Of a stretch of DNA of 64,000 nt, positions 33,801 to 42,640 are shown piece after piece (the first letter of the stretch is position 1; each line of letters begins with the position of its first letter). This stretch comes from Tricholomella constricta. Lineage: Eukaryota > Basidiomycota > Agaricomycetes > Agaricales > Lyophyllaceae. Position numbers and translations under genes: made by a program. Location: contig JAACJP010000015.1 in assembly GCA_013368375.1 (NCBI GenBank), positions 248,001-312,000 of the forward strand. The letters are read 5' to 3'. The notes under the pieces were generated by a model that was not told the DNA's origin, did not search any database, and was given only the letters and a program-made list of their open reading frames with translations.

Positions 33801-33985
33801 CTTTGAGAACTCGCCAGCCCGGTAACGGTCCGTGACTGCAGTGCAAAGTCTCGAGATCTCGGAGGAGAAGGGCGGCGGCGTGCCCTGTTCATCGTCATTC
33901 TCCTCCCCCGGCTGCTGTCCTCCCCTTCTTCCTGACTGGTCGTTATCCGGTCGCTGTTGACTTTCCTGCGCTTGCTGGGCTTCAT
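30851..33985 (-). CDS. Reverse transcriptase-RNase H, Ngaro unit 1
   Basis: The open frame is 1044 codons. The part before about 32700 overlaps gag in another frame and is Ser/Pro/Thr-rich without a domain. RT follows with KPRLCVDHSAEPFS, LFKSDVARAYRTLPMHP, and the active site LLAYVDDSFSWEF. RNase H has ETLYTDASGVGMGFW and IFTDSLNTVDIF, ending in the HIPGEENGVADALSRH motif. An in-frame ATG exists at 33985, 19 nt inside gag, but the true start may be internal or reached by frameshifting near the gag end. The spacing to the recombinase is short. Confidence 0.85.
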   Translation of the reverse strand: MKPSKRRKVNSDRITTSQEEGEDSSRGRRMTMNRARRRPSPPRSRDFALQSRTVTGLASSQSLPLSFSSTASYVGRVQIPKPTLLSRLSLRSSRSWTGSNGFEQMLPLVAAASLTETTMAPNPGTVSLGSHTIQMYQTTETPSLLLRLNDPVPPSQTTTSLPLGAVSTSLPYRGSHRRKRRLRSWHRASERPSSPSRTSQRISSLPRRLSPTLPGVPNSRTPNGPAYSRERRSISTESYQGSIRSPSTIKGGSDSDISRSSQDPPLQLASSGPTRSGSSLVIRPGRPRSTSSPTVLPNWLHTASTSSSYSPLSLQPAIPASSSSTELFDFGWLSDGTSFSLTTPPSPISPCSGSRTPEPLETAILSLDAPPRAAEERLAGAGTTGSVPTETTTAPTPISAPDVGILGMSPATVLQPASPLGGRLESNFSSVETLLHCRPSYARDLIWAEDTDKEEQDVVEYTLAFASTIMPPLSPVPINEFSNITACTTICNYPHLFRVSTPINISVFRDLLCTHPNQPFVDSVCSGLNLGFWPRAVTIGVNLPETYGDVYPLRSPEHVAIAIAKRDKEIALGAFSPPFSRLLPGMLAVPVTISERNPAKPRLCVDHSAEPFSRNALIPKASFPTPLDNLQDLGRVLRKARASLPAETRFVLFKSDVARAYRTLPMHPLWQIKQVVKINGLFTVDWNNNFGNRAAGDIWGAFFALVIWIAVYVRLLADLLAYVDDSFSWEFENNLLYYAPYNRLMPAKQAHLLTLWDELGVPHEDEKQVWGARLTIIGMEVDANAMTITMPNDSRADLLAAIRTFAIPGTRHPLREFQKLGGWVNWALNVYPLLRPGLCHLYAKMSGKQNPFAKIWVSRELVRELIWLADHITASSGVFILDSIDWPISTADETLYTDASGVGMGFWSPSRNMGFHSAINERDQCDKTKGIFYFEALAVTSALLWAAQLQPAPRRVVIFTDSLNTVDIFDSLRASPRYNPFLITAVDLLIRFRVQLSVRHIPGEENGVADALSRHKFDVARELSPGLTLLPFTPPRLTLGATQI

Positions 33986-34004
33986 AAGGTCTTATTTGAG
34001 CCAT
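32706..34004 (-). CDS. Gag-like protein, Ngaro unit 1
   Basis: 432 residues from ATG 34004. The N-terminus is Gln-rich (EAQQAQESQQRPDNDQSG), the middle acidic with a basic KRPRSPFSDDD stretch. The C-terminus has two zinc-knuckle-like clusters, CRRWNDGQCPNGNNNCPYAH and CSGCRNTGHVAGNC. It would package the element RNA. The RT frame overlaps it almost completely on the same strand. Confidence 0.82.
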   Translation of the reverse strand: MAQIRPYEAQQAQESQQRPDNDQSGRRGGQQPGEENDDEQGTPPPFSSEISRLCTAVTDRYRAGEFSKSAAILLIHGILCREGADPEADAFVAAFSSFVAILDGFERFRTNAAARGGGVPDGDDDGTQPGNGEPGVAHDPDVSDDGDPEPAPSTKRPRSPFSDDDQSSSRRRIDVSALPWVTQEEETPSVLAPGLRKTQLALENFAKDLKLAKASLTNSPRCPQFPDTEWTSLLSGKAVDFDRVLSGLYSVSFDDQRRERLGHLEIVAGPSAPARVVRTHSEWVIACDSAWEATVYVFPHRSAELAAYGKYVKQLFASFAPARHSRVIQFDRAVRLRVAQRRDLLLTDHAAFADLSMLWLQNAGASGDSDSQSRRAPSGRRREACRRWNDGQCPNGNNNCPYAHICSGCRNTGHVAGNCPSASEPARGPARK

Positions 34005-34038
34005 GTGAGGCTAGGCCGATGGGAGTTAGCGACAATAG

Positions 34039-34397
34039 TTTCTGTGAAGTTGCCGCGACGACCGAAGACTGAACCTGAATTATCGGAGGTGTCAGTGTTG
34101 AGTGCGACGGGCCAGTGCAATTTCTGCTCACCCGAAGAATCTGAAGTCGAGTGAGGGGGCGACAGGAGACTTCAGATTTTCGGGCGATGCAAGAAGGGCT
34201 GTAGGGTCTCACCTTCGTCGCGGAGACAAGGGAGCTCGATCGTGATCGAGGAGCGGCAGGAGCAAGATGTGGAGTTATTCCGAGCACGCGCTGGGCGTCA
34301 CATCTTGTTCTCTGCATAAGTTTCACGGGCCGAGGAGGTGGAAACGGGCGCGTTGACGTACCAATGATTAGACTTATGTAAACTTGTTTAAACTCGA
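34039..34397 (-). repeat. Ngaro repeat A, internal copy
   Basis: A 359-bp copy at the junction of the two units. It serves at once as the end of the right unit and the start of the left unit, upstream of gag 1. Confidence 0.8.
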
Positions 34398-34463
34398 CTA
34401 ATCACCCTCTGGTCGTCTTGGAGCTGACTCAAGGGAAATCAGACGGGTTTAGCCGGACACGGG

Positions 34464-34523
34464 CTCGCCCTGAAGCAGCGGCGGAGCCCTGGAAAAAGGC
34501 TCGAATTCTCGCGGGAAACGCTA
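34464..34523 (-). repeat. Ngaro repeat B, after the right unit's recombinase
   Basis: A 60-bp copy of the B repeat, 4722 bp from the one at 29742-29801. Confidence 0.8.
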
Positions 34524-34592
34524 AGAGGCTATAGAGGAAGTTGAAGAAAAGTGAGGAGGGTGAGACGAATGTCGATGGTGACCGCGAGAGTG

Positions 34593-35561
34593 TCATTGAT
34601 GTTGGTGGTTTCGGAGCGTGGCAGCGAGGAGAGTGGGGTGGTTGCGAATATAAATTTGGTAAGTCTCGGATGACCATCGGCCGAGTGCCTGGATGACGTG
34701 TCCTGGAACGCCGGCCTCAGCGTAGGCAGTCGCACCACCCGCGCGAAGGGATTGTCCTCCCGTGCCTTCAGGGAAGATAGGTGTAAGCCGGCGGAGAAAC
34801 CAGCGGCGGGTTGGAACTGTGCCGTTGGAACGGAGCCATAGTTCGGGGTTCAAGGGGAAGAGACCGTCGCGTGAGCGTAGGTAGTCGAGAAAGGCGCGGT
34901 GGGGATCGTCCGCCGTATTGGTGGACTGTATCAGGATCTTGTTTCCCTCGAAGAGTCGGTCTGCCTTGTGGAAAGGGAGAAGAAAAGAAAAGTGTTGTTC
35001 AGTAGTCGTGACCGAATGGCGTAGTGTCACCTTCCGGAAATCCTGGAGCTTCTTCTTGTCCGGCCATGTAAGTTCCCCGAGGCGCATGAGTCCGTGAAAA
35101 CCAGTGAGAAGCAGGGTGAGGAAGAGCTTGTCGTCATGGGAGGTGCAGGGAGTAAGTTTGATGCAAGCGGCTGCAAGTTCGGTCCGTCTGATAGCGCGTC
35201 TGCGTGAGGTGGCGGCCGCGTGTAATTTGGTGCAGCCGCGGAGAGTGTTGGTTACGAGTTTGTGTCGGCGGTTGGCATGGACGTGGGGGTAGAGGGGGGA
35301 GAGGTTGCTGCAGATGCCGGACAGGTAGGAGGTGACGGATTTGGTTTTGATGTAGTGGGATGTGTAAGCGATGTAGAGGCTGAGAGTGTCGGGGGTGGGA
35401 TCGAGAGATAGTTGGTGTAGGGTGCAGAATTCAATGTAGGAACGGAGGGCGGAGGAGTATGAATCGTGAGATGCGGGCTCGAGAACCGCGCCTAGAGCGA
35501 TGCTTCGTTCTTGCTCAAGGCGCGCGCGTGGCCAGGTAGTCCGGACAGGACGGCTGGCCAT
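34593..35561 (-). CDS. Tyrosine recombinase, Ngaro unit 2
   Basis: The 322-residue protein is identical to that of unit 1 (29871-30839) as far as seen. All catalytic positions are retained, so both units could supply enzyme. Confidence 0.88.
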   Translation of the reverse strand: MASRPVRTTWPRARLEQERSIALGAVLEPASHDSYSSALRSYIEFCTLHQLSLDPTPDTLSLYIAYTSHYIKTKSVTSYLSGICSNLSPLYPHVHANRRHKLVTNTLRGCTKLHAAATSRRRAIRRTELAAACIKLTPCTSHDDKLFLTLLLTGFHGLMRLGELTWPDKKKLQDFRKVTLRHSVTTTEQHFSFLLPFHKADRLFEGNKILIQSTNTADDPHRAFLDYLRSRDGLFPLNPELWLRSNGTVPTRRWFLRRLTPIFPEGTGGQSLRAGGATAYAEAGVPGHVIQALGRWSSETYQIYIRNHPTLLAATLRNHQHQ

Positions 35562-35572
35562 GGTTCCCGTAG

Positions 35573-38500
35573 CTAAATTTGTGTAGCCCCCAGCGTCAGT
35601 CGAGGGGGTGTAAATGGGAGCAGCGTGAGGCCCGGAGAGAGTTCGCGAGCGACGTCGAACTTGTGGCGGGAGAGAGCGTCGGCGACGCCGTTTTCCTCGC
35701 CAGGAATGTGGCGTACCGAAAGTTGAACTCGAAAACGTATGAGAAGGTCAACAGCGGTAATGAGGAAGGGATTATAACGCGGGGACGCACGAAGGGAGTC
35801 GAAAATATCTACGGTGTTCAGACTGTCCGTAAAGATGACGACGCGTCTGGGGGCAGGCTGGAGCTGTGCGGCCCAGAGGAGGGCCGACGTGACGGCCAGC
35901 GCTTCAAAATAAAAAATACCCTTCGTCTTGTCGCATTGATCCCGCTCGTTGATGGCAGAGTGGAATCCCATGTTACGAGACGGGGACCAGAAACCCATGC
36001 CGACGCCGGAGGCATCGGTGTACAGCGTCTCGTCTGCGGTGGAGATGGGCCAATCGATGGAATCGAGGATAAAAACCCCGCTCGATGCCGTGATGTGATC
36101 GGCCAGCCATATGAGCTCGCGGACGAGCTCACGACTCACCCAGATTTTCGCGAACGGGTTCTGTTTCCCGCTCATCTTGGCGTACAGATGGCAGAGCCCA
36201 GGGCGAAGGAGGGGGTAGACGTTGAGGGCCCAATTGACCCAGCCCCCGAGCTTCTGAAACTCGCGTAGGGGGTGTCGTGTCCCGGGTATGGCGAAGGTAC
36301 GAATTGCTGCGAGAAGGTCGGCGCGAGAGTCGTTTGGCATGGTAATGGTCATGGCGTTAGCATCAACCTCCATGCCTATAATTGTGAGTCTCGCTCCCCA
36401 AACCTGTTTCTCGTCCTCATGTGGGACACCCAATTCGTCCCAGAGCGTAAGGAGGTGGGCCTGTTTCGCCGGCATGAGCCTATTGTATGGTGCATAGTAT
36501 AGGAGATTGTTTTCGAACTCCCATGAAAAGGAGTCGTCGACGTAGGCGAGAAGGTCGGCAAGGAGCCTGACGTAAACGGCGATCCAGATGACGAGGGCGA
36601 AGAAAGCGCCCCAGATATCGCCGGCAGCGCGGTTGCCGAAATTGTTGTTCCAATCGACCGTGAAGAGGCCGTTAATCTTGACCACCTGTTTGATTTGCCA
36701 CAAGGGGTGCATCGGTAGGGTTCTGTAGGCGCGAGCGACGTCACTCTTGAAGAGAACGAAGCGAGTTTCCGCAGGTAGCGAAGCACGGGCCTTCCGAAGA
36801 ACACGACCGAGATCCTGTAAGTTATCAAGTGGTGTAGGGAACGAGGCCTTTGGGATCAGCGCGTTGCGCGAGAAGGGCTCCGCCGAGTGGTCGACGCAGA
36901 GACGAGGCTTAGCCGGGTTCCGTTCAGAAATGGTGACCGGTACTGCCAGCATCCCGGGGAGGAGCCGAGAGAAGGGAGGAGAGAAAGCTCCCAGCGCAAT
37001 CTCTTTGTCGCGTTTGGCGATAGCAATCACAACATGTTCTGGACTTCGGAGAGGATAGACGTCTCCATAAGTCTCAGGGAGGTTGACGCCGATGGTGACC
37101 GCCCGCGGCCAGAAACCGAGATTGAGCCCACTACAGACGGAGTCCACGAAGGGCTGATTGGGGTGTGTACAGAGGAGATCACGGAAGACGGAAATATTGA
37201 TGGGTGTCGAGACACGGAAAAGATGGGGATAATTGCAAATGGTGGTACAGGCGGTGATATTTGAAAACTCGTTAATGGGAACAGGAGACAGCGGCGGCAT
37301 GATAGTTGAGGCGAAAGCGAGCGTATACTCCACGACGTCTTGTTCCTCCTTATCCGTGTCCTCGGCCCAGATCAGATCTCGGGCGTAGGAGGGCCGGCAG
37401 TGAAGGAGGGTCTCGACGGAAGAGAAATTACTTTCGAGCCGGCCCCCGAGCGGGCTCGCTGGCTGAAGGACAGTTGCCGGCGACATGCCCAGTATTCCGA
37501 CATCCGGAGCAGATATGGGCGTAGGGGCAGTTGTTGTTTCCGTTGGGACACTGCCCGTCGTTCCAGCGCCTGCAAGCCTCTCTTCGGCGGCCCGAGGGGG
37601 CGCGTCGAGACTGAGAATCGCTGTCTCCAGAGGCTCCGGCGTTCTGGAGCCAGAGCATGGAGAGATCGGCGAAGGCGGCGTGGTCAGTGAGAAGGAGGTC
37701 CCGTCGCTGAGCCACCCGAAGTCGAACAGCTCTGTCGAACTGGATGACGCGGGAATGGCGGGCTGGAGCGAAAGAGGCGAATAGCTGCTTGACGTACTTG
37801 CCGTATGCAGCCAGTTCGGCAGAACGGTGGGGGAAGACGTAGACCGTGGCCTCCCAGGCCGAATCACAAGCGATGACCCACTCCGAGTGGGTCCTGACGA
37901 CGCGAGCTGGAGCGGAGGGTCCTGCGACGATCTCGAGATGTCCGAGTCGCTCCCGCCTTTGATCGTCGAAGGAGACCGAATAGAGCCCTGATAGGACTCG
38001 GTCGAAATCGACCGCCTTTCCCGAGAGTAGGCTGGTCCATTCGGTGTCCGGGAATTGGGGACACCGGGGAGAGTTGGTGAGAGACGCCTTGGCAAGCTTG
38101 AGATCCTTTGCGAAGTTCTCGAGGGCGAGCTGGGTCTTTCGGAGGCCCGGTGCCAGGACCGAAGGCGTCTCTTCCTCCTGTGTGACCCACGGTAAGGCAG
38201 AGACGTCGATACGGCGCCGAGAGGAAGACTGGTCGTCGTCTGAGAAGGGGGAACGGGGTCGTTTAGTCGAAGGAGCAGGCTCGGGGTCTCCGTCGTCTGA
38301 TACATCTGGATCGTGTGCGACCCCAGGCTCACCGTTCCCGGGTTGGGTGCCATCGTCGTCTCCGTCAGGGACGCCGCCGCCACGAGCGGCAGCATTTGTT
38401 CGAAACCGTTCGAACCCGTCCAGGATCGCGACGAACGAAGAGAAAGCCGCGACAAAAGCGTCGGCTTCGGGATCTGCACCCTCCCTACATAGGATGCCGT

Positions 38501-38707
38501 GGATGAGAAGGATAGCGGCAGACTTTGAGAACTCGCCAGCCCGGTAACGGTCCGTGACTGCAGTGCAAAGTCTCGAGATCTCGGAGGAGAAGGGCGGCGG
38601 CGTGCCCTGTTCATCGTCATTCTCCTCCCCCGGCTGCTGTCCTCCCCTTCTTCCTGACTGGTCGTTATCCGGTCGCTGTTGACTTTCCTGCGCTTGCTGG
38701 GCTTCAT
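35573..38707 (-). CDS. Reverse transcriptase-RNase H, Ngaro unit 2
   Basis: It is the 1044-codon counterpart of 30851-33985. The only protein difference noticed is Val for Ala in the SPEHVxIAIAKRDKE stretch before the RT core. The catalytic AYVDD and RNase H motifs are intact. Confidence 0.85.
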   Translation of the reverse strand: MKPSKRRKVNSDRITTSQEEGEDSSRGRRMTMNRARRRPSPPRSRDFALQSRTVTGLASSQSLPLSFSSTASYVGRVQIPKPTLLSRLSLRSSRSWTGSNGFEQMLPLVAAASLTETTMAPNPGTVSLGSHTIQMYQTTETPSLLLRLNDPVPPSQTTTSLPLGAVSTSLPYRGSHRRKRRLRSWHRASERPSSPSRTSQRISSLPRRLSPTLPGVPNSRTPNGPAYSRERRSISTESYQGSIRSPSTIKGGSDSDISRSSQDPPLQLASSGPTRSGSSLVIRPGRPRSTSSPTVLPNWLHTASTSSSYSPLSLQPAIPASSSSTELFDFGWLSDGTSFSLTTPPSPISPCSGSRTPEPLETAILSLDAPPRAAEERLAGAGTTGSVPTETTTAPTPISAPDVGILGMSPATVLQPASPLGGRLESNFSSVETLLHCRPSYARDLIWAEDTDKEEQDVVEYTLAFASTIMPPLSPVPINEFSNITACTTICNYPHLFRVSTPINISVFRDLLCTHPNQPFVDSVCSGLNLGFWPRAVTIGVNLPETYGDVYPLRSPEHVVIAIAKRDKEIALGAFSPPFSRLLPGMLAVPVTISERNPAKPRLCVDHSAEPFSRNALIPKASFPTPLDNLQDLGRVLRKARASLPAETRFVLFKSDVARAYRTLPMHPLWQIKQVVKINGLFTVDWNNNFGNRAAGDIWGAFFALVIWIAVYVRLLADLLAYVDDSFSWEFENNLLYYAPYNRLMPAKQAHLLTLWDELGVPHEDEKQVWGARLTIIGMEVDANAMTITMPNDSRADLLAAIRTFAIPGTRHPLREFQKLGGWVNWALNVYPLLRPGLCHLYAKMSGKQNPFAKIWVSRELVRELIWLADHITASSGVFILDSIDWPISTADETLYTDASGVGMGFWSPSRNMGFHSAINERDQCDKTKGIFYFEALAVTSALLWAAQLQPAPRRVVIFTDSLNTVDIFDSLRASPRYNPFLITAVDLLIRFRVQLSVRHIPGEENGVADALSRHKFDVARELSPGLTLLPFTPPRLTLGATQI

Positions 38708-38726
38708 AAGGTCTTATTTGAGCCAT
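37428..38726 (-). CDS. Gag-like protein, Ngaro unit 2
   Basis: It is the 432-residue counterpart of 32706-34004, identical by eye, with both Cys/His clusters. It directly follows the right-end A repeat, so this unit has the only complete 5' end at a true insertion boundary. Confidence 0.82.
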   Translation of the reverse strand: MAQIRPYEAQQAQESQQRPDNDQSGRRGGQQPGEENDDEQGTPPPFSSEISRLCTAVTDRYRAGEFSKSAAILLIHGILCREGADPEADAFVAAFSSFVAILDGFERFRTNAAARGGGVPDGDDDGTQPGNGEPGVAHDPDVSDDGDPEPAPSTKRPRSPFSDDDQSSSRRRIDVSALPWVTQEEETPSVLAPGLRKTQLALENFAKDLKLAKASLTNSPRCPQFPDTEWTSLLSGKAVDFDRVLSGLYSVSFDDQRRERLGHLEIVAGPSAPARVVRTHSEWVIACDSAWEATVYVFPHRSAELAAYGKYVKQLFASFAPARHSRVIQFDRAVRLRVAQRRDLLLTDHAAFADLSMLWLQNAGASGDSDSQSRRAPSGRRREACRRWNDGQCPNGNNNCPYAHICSGCRNTGHVAGNCPSASEPARGPARK

Positions 38727-38760
38727 GTGAGGCTAGGCCGATGGGAGTTAGCGACAATAG

Positions 38761-39119
38761 TTTCTGTGAAGTTGCCGCGACGACCGAAGACTGAACCTGA
38801 ATTATCGGAGGTGTCAGTGTTGAGTGCGACGGGCCAGTGCAATTTCTGCTCACCCGAAGAATCTGAAGTCGAGTGAGGGGGCGACAGGAGACTTCAGATT
38901 TTCGGGCGATGCAAGAAGGGCTGTAGGGTCTCACCTTCGTCGCGGAGACAAGGGAGCTCGATCGTGATCGAGGAGCGGCAGGAGCAAGATGTGGAGTTAT
39001 TCCGAGCACGCGCTGGGCGTCACATCTTGTTCTCTGCATAAGTTTCACGGGCCGAGGAGGTGGAAACGGGCGCGTTGACGTACCAATGATTAGACTTATG
39101 TAAACTTGTTTAAACTCGA
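38761..39119 (-). repeat. Ngaro repeat A, right end (A1)
   Basis: A 359-bp copy forming the 5' end of the array in minus sense. Internal copies continue CTCGACTAATCACC, while this one changes to CTCGATTAAAATATTG, which marks the insertion boundary at 39119/39120. Confidence 0.8.
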
Positions 39120-40016
39120 TTAAAATATTGTTTACAATGAAAATCGCAAGGTGTGTGGCAACGTGCACGTGCCCACGGCACAGGACAGCAGCCGCAAACA
39201 TTCACTACGCGTTTTTGGGCTGTTTCGCGTCGGCACACTCAAATTACGTTTGGTTGTCGCTCGTGACTTTGTTCGAGACCTCTGCCTTCGTGGAAGAAGG
39301 GCGCGCGTCACTTGAGTCGCCAGGGATATCTCTCTGACTTCCCTCTTTTTCTAGGTGAGCTCGAATTTTATTTATCCCTCCCTGAGGGATGTCTCTCTAA
39401 CTTTCCTCCGGGACTAGTTCCAGAGCACCAGGGCATTTTTCGGCATCCCGCCCACCCACTCCTATATATTTTAACAAGTAGCTATACGCTAGCCATTCCT
39501 TGACACAAAAAATAATCAAATCGGGCAAAGGCTGACTAAACAGTCGCCTTTGCTCTGGTATTCGCTATACGATTATCTCTTCCTTGTCCCACGTCAACCC
39601 CCGAAGCGCCTGATATTCATTGGAACTTACACAACTGGGAAACAACAGTCGGGGGTCCGCAAGCGTGGCTGCTAGCATAGCCACCTCAGAACTCCTTCAT
39701 CCTCGATGCGACCTGGAATCCTCGCCTATTCAGTTGGTAGAAATATGATAGATGTAAGTAACTACAAAGATGTCAAATACGTTATACAAGATAAAATCTA
39801 TAAATCATCGTTGTCCGACTTGTATAAATGATCTCCAACCGCCTTATCAGTATCACCACCTTCAGCGACCTTCAGCGGCAACTTTGAGCTCCCCTACTGA
39901 TAAGTCGCTTGCATCAAGCCGAGCACCCGTGCCCTTGGATTGGCAAATGATCACCCGTCCGGCTTGGTTGTTTACCAATCACGACCTCAGGCAGAGTCTG
40001 GACCTTACACAGTAAA
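39120..40016. other. Gene-free stretch between Ngaro array and laccase
   Basis: Contains a short imperfect local repeat (GGATATCTCTCTGACTTCCCTC near 39325 and GGATGTCTCTCTAACTTTCCTC near 39387) and a TATATATT string near 39463, possibly scraps of an old element. No gene was recognised. Confidence 0.45.
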
Positions 40017-42640
40017 TATTCGTCTGGAAAAGGGGATGGAGTCCGACTGGTGTCGAAGACATGGAACTTATTTATTCGCTCACAAAGGAGTCTACCGCGA
40101 CGTTTTTCTGTAACAATTGATGCGCAAAGGTTTTTTGATGCTTAAACGCGAAACCTCGAAATTTGTGATAAGAATATTGGTTGGATTTAAAAGTTGTTGT
40201 TACAGACAGACGGAGTACACGCTCCCTACACATGAACAAGCGAATACGGGCATTGTAGAAGTTGTAGTTTTCAACCATGGCTTCCCAAGGAAAGTTGAAT
40301 CGCGTTGTCTAACGATCACTGGAACTCCGGGCGAAGCGCATCGTAGGTCGGGCAGAGGTCACTGGTCGAATGGCATCAGACATTGTACGCGCCGGATTGA
40401 TGATTCTACTCACAGCCAGTCCTGGGGAGTAATCTGGGCCTGTGGGCCCTCAACGTTCTCGGCAGGCGCCTCTCCGAACACGACAGCCAAGCCAACTTCC
40501 AAGTGCCAGTCGATGTGGCTAAAGTTTCGTGAATAAAGGGAGTGATATGGTAGCATCTCGTATTGTACTCACCAGTGCAAGAACCAAGCGCCTGGGTTGT
40601 CCTACAAATGATCTTTAGATAGGCAAACATGATTGCATCCAGATGCACATACGCTGAAGAATCGGAAGGTCATGTTTCCACCAGCGACTTAGAATGAGCG
40701 GCAATTAGACAATATGCAAGGTTCCTTCTGATATAGAACATACCAGCAGCTACATCTCGCCTTGGCGGGTTGACGAAGTTGAGTTCGTCAGCGTTAGAGG
40801 GGCGGACAAGGTCGAACGCGTGGCCGTGCACTTGAATATCGTGTCAGAAATCTTTTCAAGGTTCTCGTCCAAATTTACGCACAGTGGAAGGGATGGACTG
40901 GATAGGTTTAAGATCAGCGATGAATGCTTGTCGACATCATAAGTGAACTCACATCCTGTTCCTGGGATCGATATTTCTATGAGCTTGTTGGGCGGCAAGA
41001 TGAAAACCTTTCCGCATGTCTTTAGCGCAATCTAGAATTTACTGAGAGGATGAAAGCCTACTTGTTCCTGAAATTAGGTTAGCTTTGTGTGCCAATATTT
41101 TGAACGATCTGATCTTACCGAGGGTATGAGATCTTGAGGAGTTTTGGCACCACTGAGAAGTTGAAGCAAAACGGGCAGAGGAGGCGAAAGGTACGAGATG
41201 CCGTTGATGTCGAAGAAAGGTGGGTTCGGCTTTGCGTAGCAAAATCAATATGCTTATAATTTTGCAAATATAGAAAAATTCTCACCTGACCAATGTTGAG
41301 CGTGATTGCAACGTCCGCGGGTCCACTTCCGAGCTATGAGGAGAGCGATAAGGGGTAATTCGGGACAAATCAAATGGATTGGTTTTTACCTTTCCAGGCT
41401 CCTCAATGGGCTGTAGTTACGGGGTATCAGCAAACTGATGGGCCGAAGTTGGTAAATGGATCCGACAAGAACTCACATGCATGTCGCCTTCAATAAGTTT
41501 ATGACCGGGAGTATTGACAGTAGTAGGCTCAACAGCGGGTGCCCCTTTGTAGCGGAGGACTGCGAGGGTAAGGTCGGGGTTGTCTATGGCGCACATATCA
41601 GTACAACGTCTTCATGGTGATGCAGTTAATTCACAGTTGGGGTTTCCAGCCGGGTCTCCTCCAGTGGGGCTAGAAAGAGGGCATCAGGGACATTCTCTGA
41701 TGAAGGGAAATTATAACATACAAGGCGCGGATCCAATAATTACCAACAGTTTGATTGGCGTTAAGAATGAAGGAAACACGTTGGGCTTGGGAAAGCAATC
41801 AAGCTAACTTCAGAGTTCCAAAAGAAACTTGCTTACCTGCAAAGATATCGAAATTTTGAGCCGGGACCGGATTGTGCTCGATGCCGTCGAACTCCATGAT
41901 ATCTTATAAGTTTTAGTCAGGCAGAATCTTCTTACGATGAGAAATAGAGTACCCATGTTGTGACCGTCAACGGAGAAAGTGAAGAAAGGCCGACAGGATA
42001 AGGAGAAAACGCGGAACCTGTCATGGAGCCTGGTTATATCGCGAAGCGATGGATAGGCAAACTGTCTCACCTGTAGCGCTTTCCTTGTTCAACATTCACA
42101 ACAGAATAGGGGACGAGGGGCCCTCCGTTGTAACGGCCAGCACCGTTAATCAAACAGGAATCAGGGATGCTAACGGCGAGGCATGGGCTCAGGCATAGCG
42201 ATGTGAGGTTGTAGGAAACTTACGGGAAAGCGCCTGATTGGATAAACTGTTTCTGAACTTCGGGAGCAAACTCATGATACCTGAATTCTGGTTAATGCTG
42301 ATGTTCATGAGACACAGCAACAATTCATACCAGTCGGAAAGGGTGATGATAGTGCTCGCTGGTATGCAAGGTGAGCTTCATAACACCACTTGTTGAATCA
42401 AAGCACACACCATCATCAACATCATACAGGTGCCCCAAGGGATCCTGGGGATCTACGAGCCAATCAGTAACACGAACCAACGCGCGGGAAACGATATTTA
42501 CCGTAAACAGGGATTGCTCCTCGCAAACCGTCACAGTACTGTGTGGAAAGGTGGGAGTGATACCTGCGATGGCGCCGTGAGATCAAAGCAACGTTGCAAA
42601 AGCATGACTGCATTACCAGAAATTCCCAGTTTGACCAGCT
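40017..42640 (-). repeat. Right arm of the long inverted duplication
   Basis: Reverse-complement match to 1-2617. The inner boundary at 40017 (an ATATTCGTCTGG string) corresponds to the inner boundary of the left arm. The outer boundary lies at or beyond 42640, the position matching base 1 of the window. Confidence 0.9.

Larger units (their letters stand above)
29150..39119 (-). mobile_element. Tandem double Ngaro/PAT-like tyrosine-recombinase retrotransposon
   Basis: Two complete sets of gag, RT-RNase H and tyrosine recombinase lie head to tail with an exact 4722-bp period (for example gag starts at 34004 and 38726). Repeats follow the split-direct-repeat plan of Ngaro elements, read right to left: A (38761-39119), ORFs, B, A, ORFs, B (29742-29801), A (29317-29675), a 107-bp spacer, B (29150-29209). 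There is no integrase or DDE enzyme and no target duplication at the ends, as expected for recombinase-mediated insertion. Only two base differences between the ORF sets were noticed by eye (at 32194/36916 region, silent, and near 32307/37029, Ala to Val). The array is therefore very recent, and both units look intact. Confidence 0.88.

Noticed and set aside
29150..39119. Assembly duplication as the cause of the tandem Ngaro units
   Set aside because: Not excluded, but at least two base differences between units and the ordered terminal repeats argue for real DNA. Long reads would decide.
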